Origin: Plazaster borealis
Lineage: Eukaryota; Echinodermata; Asteroidea; Forcipulatida; Labidiasteridae
Length of the DNA stretch: 64,000 nucleotides
NCBI GenBank assembly: GCA_021014325.1
Contig: JAJGQC010000683.1
Coordinates: forward strand, 186,001-250,000
Direction of reading: 5' to 3'
The notes below the pieces were generated by a model, which was not told the DNA's origin, did no database searches, and worked only from the letters and a program-made list of their open reading frames with translations. This document shows positions 23,241 through 35,639 of this stretch, in pieces (within the stretch, counting starts at the first letter, position 1; every line of letters begins with the position of its first letter). The translations under genes were made by a program, and so were the position numbers.

Positions 23241-23535
23241 AATGAGACCAATCACACCTGTGAAACAGTTTCACAACAGTTTTGTGAACATTTTACACAG
23301 TAATGTGTAACATTTATTTAAACAACAGGTTGTGTAAGCGGTTTACACAGCTATTGCTTAAATTTTACACTGTGTAAGAAACTAATTTACCCAACTAGTT
23401 GTGTAAACGGTTTACACAATAATTGGTTTATACTGTTTAATTTATTTCACAAAATGATGTGTAAAGGTACCCTATTAGTTGTGTAAACGGCTTACACAGC
23501 AATCTGTTAATTGTTATGTACAATAGTTGTGTATT
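23235..23535. repeat. Array of TGTGTAAAC/GTTTACACA palindromic words
   Basis: The words TGTGTAAACGG and TTTACACA alternate at least six times, so the stretch is highly self-complementary. Successive units read GTTGTGTAANCGGNTTACACAG. No terminal repeats or target duplication were identified. Confidence 0.7.
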
Positions 23536-24295
23536 ACTATTTAGTTGCAGAATGCCCATTTTTAAGTGAAGTATAGACACACAATGAGTAAACATCTAAG
23601 AAACCTTTGTTATAAATGCTTTTTAAGTGATTTTATTGGCAACAGCTTCACCAAAATACATTTTCAATCATCACAAAAGCAAGCAACAACAACACCAGCA
23701 ATAAACAGGGCCTAGTTTGCCAATGGACCATATTTGTTTTGTTTTCAACCAGTGGTCAATATTAATTGGTCCTCGTGATTAAAACCATGTGTTGGGCACC
23801 AGGCAATATCGGCCTCTCGTCGACAAATGGTCCCGGAGAGAAATTGGCCAGGGCTGTCACAGTGTCTTTTGCAACATGCATTAAACTGTTATGATATGTC
23901 TTAGTTTAGTGCTATGCGCCATAAGCAGGTTTTTTTTTGTTTTTTTTTTGTTTGTTTTTTTTCTTTCCTTTTTTGAACTTATCTGTTTTTTGGGTAATAA
24001 GTGCGAATTTCAAAAGCAATGCATGCTGCGTCTCGTCTTTGAGACAAACTGTATAATAACAAGTAGAACACAAAAAGCAATTCACCACGTTGTTCATGTT
24101 CAACCCTCGAATAAAACAAGCATTGTTCATATACTCCAGTCAGTGATGTCGGTACCTCAAGGCAGCTGGTGTTTGCACAATATCCTTGCATCACCTTTTA
24201 CACGCTTCATCATTCTCGTAATGGCAAAGTTGCCACTTAGATGTTGTATGAAAGCGAGAGGTACAAACAGTGGCGAAACCAGAAAAGGCGTTTCC
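23536..24295. other. No gene seen
   Basis: T-rich tracts at ~23930-23975 and a 157-codon ORF at 23891-24364. That ORF runs through the poly-T and the repeat block and lacks any recognisable domain. I treat it as chance. Confidence 0.45.
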
Positions 24296-24620
24296 TCACA
24301 AGAGAATGAAGATCCCTGGGAAATTGGTTGTGGTTTGCTGAGTCCCCAGGGACCTTACATTTAGCTGAAGTGAGGTTCTGGTACTGTTTGGATAATTTAC
24401 AACAAAGCTGGTCGGTTTGCATAAACAGGAAAAGGAAACATTGTAGATTTTCAGTGGCAACTGGTGCCAATAGATTATAACGGATTTTTCAGCGGCAACT
24501 GGTGGCAATAGATTATAATGGCTCATCATTTCCATATATAAAGAGAAAGGGCAAGTGAATATATAAGGCTAGGTTTACAATTACACCAATGAAAGGCTGA
24601 ATTCAATTCAATTTGCATTA
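24296..24620 (+). repeat. Promoter-like repeat block, copy 2 of 3
   Basis: Diverged duplicate of 22985-23240. It adds an internal short duplication (GGCAACTGGTG...ATAGATTATAA twice, about 24455 and 24495) and a TATATAAAG box near 24535. Whether it drives transcription cannot be told from sequence. Confidence 0.65.
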
Positions 24621-25089
24621 TCTTATAACAATAATTGTCTTTGTATGCTTTGAAACACAACATAACTCTCAAGTTGAATGTCCGAATGAAACAGAAAACC
24701 CTTTGTGAAATGGTAGTGACTTTAATGAAATCCTTTATTTATAAATCTGGTTTTGAACTTGAAGGAGCTTGTAAGAAAGCTTCTGTATAATGACGAAGGT
24801 ATAGGGTCATGGATTGGTAATGCTGATTTAGTGGCAACAATAACATGGAGGATACACTAAAAGTTACTTTTGAAAGTTTCAGCTGAATACAGTGAAAAAA
24901 CAGCAGTAAGGTCTGGATATATACATTTATAGAAGTTCAGACTATTGTCTCTGAATTCTAACAATCCATACATGTGGATCGAATACTTACATTATGTGCT
25001 GTTAAAAGTTTGCACATCAAAGAACAAATATAAATATGTTTGAGATGCATAATTTATCTTTAAACCCCGCGATAGCGCAACTTTGCAAT

Positions 25090-25270
25090 GAGAGACTTTC
25101 CGCCAAAGTAAATATTCCCTGAAAAAAATGGATGTTGTTTTCTGAGTGTCCTGGGACCTCATCCTTGACCTAGCTAAAGTTAATTTCATGTAATGTTGCT
25201 ATAAATGAAAACACATCTGGTTTATTTGGCGATTGCTTGCGAATATAGACAGGAAAGAGAAAACCGTACT
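25090..25270 (+). repeat. Promoter-like repeat block, copy 3 of 3
   Basis: Retains a TTTTCTGAGTGTCCTGGGAC-like block and GACCTAGCTAAAGTTAA in the same order as copy 1, but is otherwise diverged. GAGACTTTCC just upstream differs by one base from a kappa-B site, which may be chance. Confidence 0.5.
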
Positions 25271-26039
25271 GCCGCCGCCTATGATTTTTTTTTTTCATAT
25301 TTATAACATCTTTAGTGCATACAAACCTGTAAACTAATTCAGAGTGTTTGATAATTGTTTGAATGTAAGCTTAACTACATCAACTAATAATATTAACAGT
25401 AAATGTAGGTCCCTATATACGCATTGCGCGTCCTGCAACATGTTTTTCCTTATAATTTCTTAGCAGTCTCCCTGCAGTCTGCACAATGCTGTTTATGTAT
25501 TGTACCTTTAAACAACCTTGTATTGTATGATTTTCTCAAAGATTAATCTGACCATCACACATAGTATAGTTCCTAGTTTTACTTTACACACAAATATATT
25601 GATTTAACCATGGAAGTAAAAAACAGAGATGATGACGACAAACTGAAATACAATCGACCAGGGATCGACTGAACAAAGCGATGGTAAGATTCGACTCAAG
25701 ATGGGTTGTCAATATCACCAATAGTGATTTGTATAAATCTTAGCTCTTTGTGAAATCGGCCCCATGGCATTTAGGTGTTATACAAACTTCATTTTACTCA
25801 CTGAGTAAACTCCGGGGCCGTATGTGCTTTTGATATGATATTATTATGAATCAGAAGTGATTTGATTTTCTCGGAAAAGATCAAATTTGCAGAGAGTCAG
25901 TTATGTTGTAGTTTCCTTGAAAATAGTTGCAAAATGAAAACACCCAATATTGGGTTTTTAACACAAATATGAATCTCATAACGGCATTAGTGTATGGTGA
26001 CTGCTCTATATTCTGACACACCCCTGTTCCGAATGATTT
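25271..26039. other. No gene seen
   Basis: AT-rich sequence with no supported feature. Confidence 0.45.
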
Positions 26040-26048
26040 ACTTGATAG

Positions 26049-26074
26049 GGTTAGGGTTAGGGTTAGGGTTAGGT
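26049..26074 (+). repeat. Interstitial telomere-type repeat (TTAGGG)
   Basis: About four and a half uninterrupted TTAGGG units. Flanking sequence is partly inverted: ACACCCCTGTTCCGA before it, and GTGTCGGAACAGTCG with TAGGGGTGT after it. The tract may therefore be the centre of a small inverted-repeat element rather than a fused telomere. Confidence 0.85.
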
Positions 26075-28062
26075 CAATATAAGGAAAATACACTAGGTGT
26101 CGGAACAGTCGAAATAGGGATGTTGGAACATAGGGGTGTAAACGTGTACACAAATTCCTTGTATGACTGTACCTTGGCGTACAGCTCTGTTCAACATTCA
26201 AAGTTGTAGGCTTACACAAAATGTCATAGTCATTTAAATATTTATGGAAGGTACCAAAGTGTGAACGACGGAAGGGATGATAAAATAAACACAACTTAAT
26301 GGCAAGTTATTTCAACCGATTGGTCGTTTTGAATCACATGATCGATACCCCTGTGGACACTGGGAAACCCGGAATATGAATAACAATACAAACCATCACT
26401 CCCTACAAAGACAAGGGCTGCAAACGGACCATAATGTTATGTGAGCCCTCCAAGAAAAATGTAGTTTTTAGAATGTGTCTCCCTATAAAATGTGGTATTG
26501 GCCACAGACACACCAGAGGGCAACAGGAGGTGAGTGTGTCTGTTCACTTTTACATATTTTGGCAAAGTGATAAGACTATACACTCACTGGAGTCCCATTC
26601 TTGTGTGTTTGTCCATATCGGTATGTACTAATTTCTTTATTTCTACATCTAATCCATTATTTCCATTGTTCACATTATCAATTACTTGAAGTGTAGATGA
26701 CTTGAGTTGATCTATTTGATAAGGGTAAATGTTTCTTTGAACTTGAAGACAGGAGCAACCTATATTTCCTTCTGATACTGATATTTTCTATTATTGTAGA
26801 GAAACTATTATTCTGCATTTTTCCCACTGATATTAACACGTAGTTTAGATGATATGTGTAGTGAGTAGTTATATAAATTACAACCGTCCATGGCAAGTTT
26901 TAATGGTTTTATTGGGTTTCAGAGAATTAGTGAGAAACAGGTAAGCAATAATTATGTTGTTTTTTTTAGTTTGGATTAATCAGCATCACCACCAGATACA
27001 TGTATTTAGGTAAATTGAATTGTGTTAGATACATTATAGTAATGTATTGGATGAAAAGTTAGCCGATGAAACTTTGTAATCCAAAACGAGGCTACAGGCG
27101 CAGCTTCCATTGGTGATCACAAATTTCACGGCTGTGATTGGTCGATGGAAAATGGGGCAGGGCTTACTGGATACTTGGTGGCACTGTGCCTGAAGCCTAG
27201 TTGACGATTAAAATGATGAACTCATGCTTTTAAGAAAGGTGTATACACTGGGTATACATTATACATTGGAGAAAAATTACCATGCCACTGTAGTACTAGT
27301 ATTAAATACATGAATTAGGTCAGCTACAACAAGGATCTGCTTGTGCGTTTAGTGCACGTGCCTAGCATGTAGAGATCACATGCAAGTGTGGTTAGCTACC
27401 ACTGGACATGGAGGTATAAACTGGGTGAGTCATACAGTGGGAAATCAGTTGCCATAGCAATGAGTATTAAATCTGTATAGGCTAGGCTTTGGAATGTGTT
27501 TTACTGGTAGTTGTGGCCATGAAGTTTTAAAGTTCAGTTTCCTCATTAGTGTTAATAGTACAATATGTAGTTTGCCATCACTTTTGAAGTGATGTTTCTC
27601 ATAGAGTCTCATAGTATTACTAAATACTTAATTGTTATTTGGAGACTAATATTGTTACTATTATTTGGTTATTGTATTTAATAAACCTTTTTCAGATATT
27701 TTGGCAAAGTGATAAGACTTTATTCACTGGATTCCCACTCTTTTGTCTTTGCCCAATAGATTTTAAAGTCAACAACCCCAGGAGCACAACATTTGAAATT
27801 TTGTCAACAATCCATAAAAGCCATGACCTTCAACTCATTGATTTACAGGAACAGTGGTGGGTTTTACATTTTATTAATGAGGCTCCGCGCATGAGGTTCT
27901 CTCTCTTTAGTGAAGTGCACCCATCTGAGGTTACCATTCGCTCGGCCCCACTGGTTCCATACAAAACCGCCTGCGATAGGCTGATAAGCTTGTAGTAATG
28001 CATGATGGGACTGATTGTACTGCTGATTAGCACACTAGGGTGCACAATCACAACACGTACAT
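26075..28062. other. No clear gene; short internal duplication
   Basis: The word ATATTTTGGCAAAGTGATAA and its downstream 50 bp occur at about 26549 and 27695 in the same orientation. The 118-codon ORF at 27639-27995 runs through the second copy. It shows no known domain and I do not call it a gene. Confidence 0.4.

Positions 28063-28094
<32 letters not shown>
28063..28094. repeat. (CA)n microsatellite
   Basis: About 16 uninterrupted CA units immediately before the left boundary of the tandem duplication. Confidence 0.9.
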
Positions 28095-28097
<3 letters not shown>

Positions 28098-28269
28098 TGT
28101 AAACACCGGCAATCGTGGACCCTCCTTTGTTCAACTCTTTGTGTTAGCAACCGTGGACCACAATGATTTCCTTTGTGATAGCAACCGTGGACCTATTATC
28201 CCTGTTGTTATAGGTCCACGGTTTGAATGTGGATACCTACCCACACACACACACACACACGCATGTATG

Positions 28270-28450
28270 TGTAAGGTGTAAACCGAGGACTTCTCTTTGT
28301 TCTCCCATTGTTTGGAGATAGTTTTTTTCAGCGACGTCCCCATTGGTTTTGTACACGAAATCAAAGCGAGGACGTCCTCGGTACACCTTTTCCCCGGATC
28401 CCTTTTGTTAAAGTCCTCGGTTTGAATGCGTAGACATGCCCACACACACA
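28270..28450. repeat. CA-flanked hairpin repeat (ACCGAGGACTT)
   Basis: ACCGAGGACTT near 28281 is mirrored by AAGTCCTCGGT near 28411, with CA repeats on both outer sides. A preceding pair CCGTGGACC/GGTCCACGG (28115-28222) has the same design. Relatives occur in copy 2 (about 32440-32600) and at 59046-59130. Confidence 0.65.
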
Positions 28451-29260
28451 CAACATAGCTTTTGAGTGCAACTTTTGATTTGCCCCGATTTGCATTCACT
28501 AATGACCGCTGTATCAAAAATACCGGCGCTATTGTAACAAAATAATGAGGTGGCAAAATGTGCGTAACCTAACTACACATAAGTCCGTTTTTACAAATTT
28601 GTGATTTAAAGCTTTGTTTTAGAAAAGTGGGTAGTTTCTTGTTGTGCTATGATTACTTACTTTGAACCAGAACTAAAAGTTTCTATAACAGCCCGTCCCT
28701 TCGTTTACCAGGAACAAATTGAACAACATGATCAAGCGGCTTTTTTTGTGGGGCTGGCTTTTTCTCCTCTTTTGTATTATAATAGTGGTTTATGTGATTT
28801 TGTCTATATCACTTGGTGACAATCTAAAGGGGCTCACTAGCTTCGTTGGGTTTTTTTGGGCTACAAAATAGACCCACACATAACTCTAAAGGTATTGAGG
28901 AGTAGAGTATAACTATCCCTAAAAGAAACCATGAAATTTGGTTGTTTTCGAGCATTTTTCAAAAATTTTAATCACGTCATTTATCCGAACCATATTTCGG
29001 GTTCCAATAAATCACATGATCTTTGAATTAGTTTCACTTCCAGTCATAAAAAATAGTTACTGCACCAAATTCAACTCTGATTTGTTTACAGTCATTCTTG
29101 AGTAGTTTACAGAGGAGACTATGTATTCAGATTATGGATAACAGTTATAAATAATTATGAAAAATCGGACGTACGATTTAAATTAAGAGAGTCCAGGCTA
29201 CGGAAGCGTGTTTCCACGCTGCACAGCGTGGGGCTAGCGGGCTCGTGGCTGGTAGGGCTA

Positions 29261-29745
29261 ATAATAATAATAATAATAATAATAATATAATATAATAATA
29301 TAATAATAATAATAATAATAATAATAGTAATAATAGTGGCTTCTTATATAGCGCACATATCCGTCACTCAGTGACGCTCAAGGCGCTTTTAGCGTTCATT
29401 ATTTTCCTGCAAGGTATTGTGGAGCTACGTTTTGAAGTATGAGACCAAGTCCTTTACATAGCACCATGTAATGGTTGACAAGGTGCTGTGGCGCAATATG
29501 CTGCCGATCAAACCAGGAACACCGGGGCGAACCCCTTCTCTTTTCGAAAAGTGCACTGGGTTCTTTTACGTGCATTACACAACACACGGGACCTACGGCT
29601 TAACGTCCCATCCGAAGGACGAAGCATGTGGTTAAGTGTCTTGCTTAAGGACACAAGTGTCACGACTGGGATTCGAACCCACACTCTGCTGATCAGAAAC
29701 ACCAGAGCTTGAGTTCGGTGTTCTTATCCGCTCGGCCACGACTAG
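29261..29745 (-). mobile_element. tRNA-Leu-type SINE, copy 1
   Basis: On the minus strand a tRNA-like head (29745 down to about 29661) has A box TGGCCGAGCGG and B box GGTTCGAATCCC. Its anticodon-loop-like CTCAAGC would read CAA (Leu). The body runs to GCGCTATATAAGAAGCC and ends in an (ATT)n tail at 29261-29330. Acceptor-stem pairing is absent, so it is a SINE rather than a functional tRNA. A pol III promoter inside the head is expected from the A and B boxes. Confidence 0.8.
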
Positions 29746-30889
29746 CGGGGCATCTAAACCACGCAGCAATTACTAACCAGCTAGCTGGGAGCTTATGAAC
29801 ATGTGGGAGGGGTAGGGAGCCATACCCCCAGTACGTTTTGTCATTAAGGGTTTTAGTCTGTACACCTAGCTATTATCACGTTACGTTACAGTTACCAGAC
29901 CTTTGGCCTATTTTGTTTTTGGTTTTTTTTTCGAACATTTCTCGTAAATTACGTGACATTTTGATGTTTCTTTTTTTTACAACTATCTAAAGGTTATTGT
30001 CTATGATTCTACATCATTAAATCCCGTAAACGGTAAACCGGTACGCTCCTTTAATATGTTTGAGATAAAGAGATAAACAAAAGAAAACCGAGAGGAGTCC
30101 TAATGGGACAGTGATAAGCAAAAAAAAAAAACATGTAATCACACAACCCAAGTAAACAAAAAGTAGAAAATGCACCAGAATACAATCTTAAAATGTATAA
30201 CACTCTGAGCGTTGAAAACAATCCCTCATCCCCTTAAAATTATAAAATGTAAAAAAAATAAGCCATTCTACAAATCTACCAAATTTACAAAGAAATAAAA
30301 AGTATCAATACAATTTAAAAAGTTAAAGATAAAAAAGATAAACAAAAACAATCGATCCCGAGGGATGGGAGGGATATCCCCCCACATACACACACTTTTT
30401 GGACCAGGGGTGGGATCGCCTATAGGATCATCCCCCCCCCCCCCAATTTTTGCCAGATGGCTTGTCCCAAAATAGCATGCACTGTGCACACTTCATTATG
30501 TGTTTCTATAATGTAGGCTACATTAAAATTTACTGTGCCGTATTAATTGGGTTTGAAGTGGAAACAATCAGGATGGGATTCAAGGAGGTGCACGTAGCAC
30601 CCCTAAGTTTGTTCTCCCAAAATAAGAACAAAGGTAGGGAGAAAAAACACTAACAGATCAAACTTTGCCTTCGAAAGATAATCCAGAAAGGCTGAGAATG
30701 CATCAAAGAGTATCTTAACCTCAAAATGTTTTCCAGGGCCGTTCGGCGGATTCTGGACCCCCACAACGTTGTAGGCTTCGGGTTGCGTGTTTGCACGACG
30801 CCAGGTTTCCTAATTTTCGCTCTCAAGAAATAGTTAACAGTTTCATTAAAAGGTATTAAACGGCGAACAAACTTGGGCTGCCAAAACAA

Positions 30890-31600
30890 TACGGGGGAAT
30901 GTCCGTGCCCCTAATGTCAATTAACTTAAGTGTTCTGCGCCGTTGCTTATGCCATTACCCAAACAGGGAGGCCGCTGATCTCCTTTTGGGTGGTTTTGCC
31001 CAATGTTTCAAAATTGGTTTTACCGGGCCACGGGTGGGACGTGATTCTGATTGCCTTCACCGGCTGCCCAGCAGCCACAACTAGTAGAAGATAAATTGTC
31101 AAAAAAAAAAGAAAAACAAAAAAGAAAAAAATGGAACCGGAGCCTTTCAGGCTGATTCATCACTTATCATTTTCTTCAGGTGAATCAATTAAGGATTTCA
31201 TTGATAAACGTCAATGCACTTCATTCGATCAAGCAGTGGACATATGGGGGCAGGTCACGGGGCTTGAATGGCCAAATCAGAAATTAAAACGGCCTTCCTG
31301 TTACTACCGGTGTCCCCTAATGAGCTTTGGGGTTTTCGATTGGTAAATATTTATGTTTACAATGGGATGGCCATATCCTGTCTCCTTTTTGAGACTTTCA
31401 GCACATTTATCGGATATAAGGTGCGTCAAGTAAACCAATCAGAGTTGGTTGCTCATTATTTGAATGATTTTTGTTTGTGGGAGCATCGGGCCAAGTTGTG
31501 GTGCCGGGCAATTGCACCAGGGTGAGCATTTAGCAGGCGTTTGACTGGCCTTACCAAAGGAGTTCACAGACCCCAAAATAAAGTTTGGGCCAAGCTTGAT
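30890..31600 (+). pseudogene. DIRS-like retroelement, reverse transcriptase part (copy 1)
   Basis: Frames near 30950-31065 read YPNREAADLLLGGF and FTGPRVGR. From 31131 follow FRLIHHLSFSSGESIKDFID and, after a frameshift, MAKSEIKTAFLLLPVSP, FETFSTF and VAHYLNDF. This order is characteristic of DIRS-type reverse transcriptases (HLS, SVNDFI-like, KSDIKSAF-like, HYLDDF). The catalytic YLDD equivalent reads YLND here, so one Asp is lost. Several frameshifts and stops make it non-functional. An inverted-repeat element interrupts it at 31605. Confidence 0.75.
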
Positions 31601-31604
31601 TTCG

Positions 31605-32242
31605 TCACGCGTACCACGAAGTGACCTATCGTGTTCACAGCCGCCAAAAACGTGTTTCGAGAAAATCGCGATTGAAGTTGCACTATTTTTCAAACTGCTG
31701 TTTCGGAGTCTGCTGACTATTTTAATTCAATTTTCAAGACAAAAGTAGCTGAATACTTTATTCGTACATAACTGCCAGTGTGTTTTCATTACTGCAACTA
31801 TTTTAATTAGTAATTAATTCCTAAACACATATGTCACTTCGTGAAAATGAAAAAACGAGTTTTGCCCGCAGCGCGCTGTGTACAAAAACATTGCATGGGG
31901 AGACCTATCGCGATAGGTCACTTCGTGAAAATACTGCGCTTCCAGATAGGTCACTTCGTGAAAATGTAAATGATACACACGCGCGCCGAACTGTGCCGTA
32001 GCGCTTTGTATATCATTGGTAAAGTGGCGCGTCGAGATAGGTCACTTCGTGAAAATACAAAACGGCAAATCTAGTGATCGTCGTTTTTACTAATTAGTGT
32101 AATTTTGAAACTATGACGTATTAGGCATTGAAACTTGCTGAAAATGTTAACAGTAATGAGTATAATAATAATTTGAACAAAACCCGATTTGCAAAAAAAC
32201 TATAATTTTTTTCAGATAGGTCACTTCGTGGTACGCGTGACG
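31605..32242. mobile_element. Inverted-repeat element in the DIRS sequence, copy 1
   Basis: CGTCACGCGTACCACGAAGT at the left end is mirrored at the right (GTACGCGTGACG end). ATTT lies outside both ends, consistent with a 4-bp or shorter duplication. The word AGGTCACTTCGTG recurs several times inside (about 31916, 31947, 32038 and 32217). No ORF of note is present. The superfamily is not assigned. Confidence 0.8.
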
Positions 32243-32678
32243 ATTTGTTTACTTGGTGGGAATTTTTCACACCGGCAATCGTGGACCCTCCTTTGTTCAA
32301 CTCTTTGTGTTAGCAACCGTGGACCACAATGATTTCCTTTGTGATAGCAACCGTGGACCTATTATCCCTGTTGTTATAGGTCCACGGTTTGAATGTGGAT
32401 ACCTACCCACACACACACACACACACGCATGTATGTGTAAGGTGTAAACCGAGGACTTCTCTTTGTTCTCCCATTGTTTGGAGATAGTTTTTTTCAGCGA
32501 CGTCCCCATTGGTTTTGTACACGAAATCAAAGCGAGGACGTCCTCGGTACACCTTTTCCCCGGATCCCTTTTGTTAAAGTCCTCGGTTTGAATGCGTAGA
32601 CATGCCCACACACACACAACATAGCTTTTGAGTGCAACTTTTGATTTGCCCCGATTTGCATTCACTAATGATAAATAT

Positions 32679-33135
32679 AATATAATAATATAATAATAAT
32701 AATAATAATAATAATAGTAATAATAGTGGCTTCTTATATAGCGCACATATCCGTCACTCAGTGACGCTCAAGGCGCTTTTAGCGTTCATTATTTTCCTGC
32801 AAGGTATTGTGGAGCTACGTTTTGAAGTATGAGACCAAGTCCTTTACATAGCACCATGTAATGGTTGACAAGGTGCTGTGGCGCAATATGCTGCCGATCA
32901 AACCAGGAACACCGGGGCGAACCCCTTCTCTTTTCGAAAAGTGCACTGGGTTCTTTTACGTGCATTACACAACACACGGGACCTACGGCTTAACGTCCCA
33001 TCCGAAGGACGAAGCATGTGGTTAAGTGTCTTGCTTAAGGACACAAGTGTCACGACTGGGATTCGAACCCACACTCTGCTGATCAGAAACACCAGAGCTT
33101 GAGTTCGGTGTTCTTATCCGCTCGGCCACGACTAG
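32679..33135 (-). mobile_element. tRNA-Leu-type SINE, copy 2
   Basis: Second copy of the SINE at 29261-29745, carried by the tandem duplication. Head boxes and body are unchanged and the (ATT)n tail is shorter because of the 770-bp difference. Confidence 0.8.
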
Positions 33136-34281
33136 CGGGGCATCTAAACCACGCAGCAATTACTAACCAGCTAGCTGGGAGCTTATGAACATGTGGGAGG
33201 GGTAGGGAGCCATACCCCCGAGTACGTTTTGTCATTAAGGGTTTTAGTCTGTACACCTAGCTATTATCACGTTACGTTACAGTTACCAGACCTTTGGCCT
33301 ATTTTGTTTTTGGTTTTTTTTTCGAACATTTCTCGTAAATTACGTGACATTTTGATGTTTCTTTTTTTTACAACTATCTAAAGGTTATTGTCTATGATTC
33401 TACATCATTAAATCCCGTAAACGGTAAACCGGTACGCTCCTTTAATATGTTTGAGATAAAGAGATAAACAAAAGAAAACCGAGAGGAGTCCTAATGGGAC
33501 AGTGATAAGCAAAAAAAAAAACATGTAATCACACAACCCAAGTAAACAAAAAGTAGAAAATGCACCAGAATACAATCTTAAAATGTATAACACTCTGAGC
33601 GTTGAAAACAATCCCTCATCCCCTTAAAATTATAAAATGTAAAAAAAATAAGCCATTCTACAAATCTACCAAATTTACAAAGAAATAAAAAGTATCAATA
33701 CAATTTAAAAAGTTAAAGATAAAAAAGATAAACAAAAACAATCGATCCCGAGGGATGGGAGGGATATCCCCCCACATACACACACTTTTTGGACCAGGGG
33801 TGGGATCGCCTATAGGATCATCCCCCCCCCCCCCCCAATTTTTGCCAGATGGCTTGTCCCAAAATAGCATGCACTGTGCACACTTCATTATGTGTTTCTA
33901 TAATGTAGGCTACATTAAAATTTACTGTGCCGTATTAATTGGGTTTGAAGTGGAAACAATCAGGATGGGATTCAAGGAGGTGCACGTAGCACCCCTAAGT
34001 TTGTTCTCCCAAAATAAGAACAAAGGTAGGGAGAAAAAACACTAACAGATCAAACTTTGCCTTCGAAAGATAATCCAGAAAGGCTGAGAATGCATCAAAG
34101 AGTATCTTAACCTCAAAATGTTTTCCAGGGCCGTTCGGCGGATTCTGGACCCCCACAACGTTGTAGGCTTCGGGTTGCGTGTTTGCACGACGCCAGGTTT
34201 CCTAATTTTCGCTCTCAAGAAATAGTTAACAGTTTCATTAAAAGGTATTAAACGGCGAACAAACTTGGGCTGCCAAAACAA

Positions 34282-34995
34282 TACGGGGGAATGTCCGTGC
34301 CCCTAATGTCAATTAACTTAAGTGTTCTGCGCCGTTGCTTATGCCATTACCCAAACAGGGAGGCCGCTGATCTCCTTTTGGGTGGTTTTGCCCAATGTTT
34401 CAAAATTGGTTTTACCGGGCCACGGGTGGGACGTGATTCTGATTGCCTTCACCGGCTGCCCAGCAGCCACAACTAGTAGAAGATAAATTGTCAAAAAAAA
34501 AAGAAAAACAAAAAAGAAAAAAATGGAACCGGAGCCTTTCAGGCTGATTCATCACTTATCATTTTCTTCAGGTGAATCAATTAAGGATTTCATTGATAAA
34601 CGTCAATGCACTTCATTCGATCAAGCAGTGGACATATGGGGGCAGGTCACGGGGCTTGAATGGCCAAATCAGAAATTAAAACGGCCTTCCTGTTACTACC
34701 GGTGTCCCCTAATGAGCTTTGGGGTTTTCGATTGGTAAATATTTATGTTTACAATGGGATGGCCATATCCTGTCTCCTTTTGAGACTTTCAGCACATTTA
34801 TCGGATATAAGGTGCGTCAAGTAAACCAATCAGAGTTGGTTGCTCATTATTTGAATGATTTTTGTTTGTGGGAGCATCGGGCCAAGTTGTGGTGCCGGGC
34901 AATTGCACCAGGGTGAGCATTTAGCAGGCGTTTGACTGGCCTTACCAAAGGAGTTCACAGACCCCAAAATAAAGTTTGGGCCAAGCTTGATTTCG
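34282..34995 (+). pseudogene. DIRS-like reverse transcriptase part (copy 2)
   Basis: Duplicate of 30890-31600, with the same frameshifts plus a one-base difference near 34780 that changes which frame is open. Because copy 2 retains the natural downstream flank, it is collinear with the RNase H part at 35643 once the inserted element is disregarded. Confidence 0.75.
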
Positions 34996-34996
34996 T

Positions 34997-35635
34997 CACG
35001 CGTACCACGAAGTGACCTGTCGTGTTCACAGCCGCCAAAAACGTGTTTCGAGAAAATCGCGATTGAAGTTGCACTATTTTTCAAACTGCTGTTTCGGAGT
35101 CTGCTGACTATTTTAATTCAATTTTTCAAGACAAAAAGTAGCTGAATACTTTATACGTACATAACTGCCAGTGTGTTTTCATTACTGCAACTATTTTAAT
35201 TAGTAATTAATTCCTAAACACATATGTCACTTCGTGAAAATGAAAAAAAAAAGAGTTTTGCCCTCAGCGCGCTGTGTACAAAAACATTGCATGGGGAGAC
35301 CTATCGCGATAGGTCACTTCGTGAAAATACTGCGCTTCCAGATAGGTCACTTCGTGAAAATGTAAATGATACACACGCGCGCCGAACTGTGCCGTAGCGC
35401 TTTGTATATCATTGGTAAAGTGGCGCGTCGAGATAGGTCACTTCGTGAAAATACAAAACGGCAAATCTAGTGATCGTCGTTTTTACTAATTAGTGTAATT
35501 TTGAAACTATGACGTATTAGGCATTGAAACTTGCTGAAAATGTTAACAGTAATGAGTATAATAATAATTTGAACAAAACCCGATTTGCAAAAAAACTATA
35601 ATTTTTTTCAGATAGGTCACTTCGTGGTACGCGTG
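34997..35635. mobile_element. Inverted-repeat element in the DIRS sequence, copy 2
   Basis: Duplicate of the element at 31605-32242, with the same ends and the same ATTT flanks. It differs by a few substitutions and an A-run. It interrupts the DIRS frame between the RT and the RNase H regions. Confidence 0.8.
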
Positions 35636-35639
35636 ACGA

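Larger units (their letters stand above)
28105..32270. repeat. Tandem segmental duplication, copy 1
   Basis: From 28105 to 32270 the sequence is repeated at 32271-35666 with near identity. Differences are mostly homopolymer lengths and a handful of substitutions. Copy 1 carries about 770 bp (roughly 28507-29278) missing from copy 2. The junction at 32270/32271 shares only AC with both parental breakpoints. Confidence 0.9.

Noticed and set aside
23891..24364. 157-codon ORF
   Set aside because: Begins in a poly-T tract (Phe run) and passes through a diverged repeat block. The equivalent block at 22985 does not preserve the frame.
25090..25110. Kappa-B site near the third promoter-like block
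   Set aside because: One mismatch to the consensus and not preserved in the two sister blocks.
27639..27995. 118-codon ORF
   Set aside because: No domain and poor composition. It starts in AT-rich sequence, and its duplicated part near 26549 is not open in the same frame.
28131..28556. 141-codon minus-strand ORF, repeated as 149 codons at 32297-32746
   Set aside because: It runs through CA repeats and the hairpin repeats. It is seen twice only because of the tandem duplication.
29661..29745. Functional tRNA-Leu gene
   Set aside because: A and B boxes are good but the acceptor stem does not pair and a SINE body with ATT tail follows.
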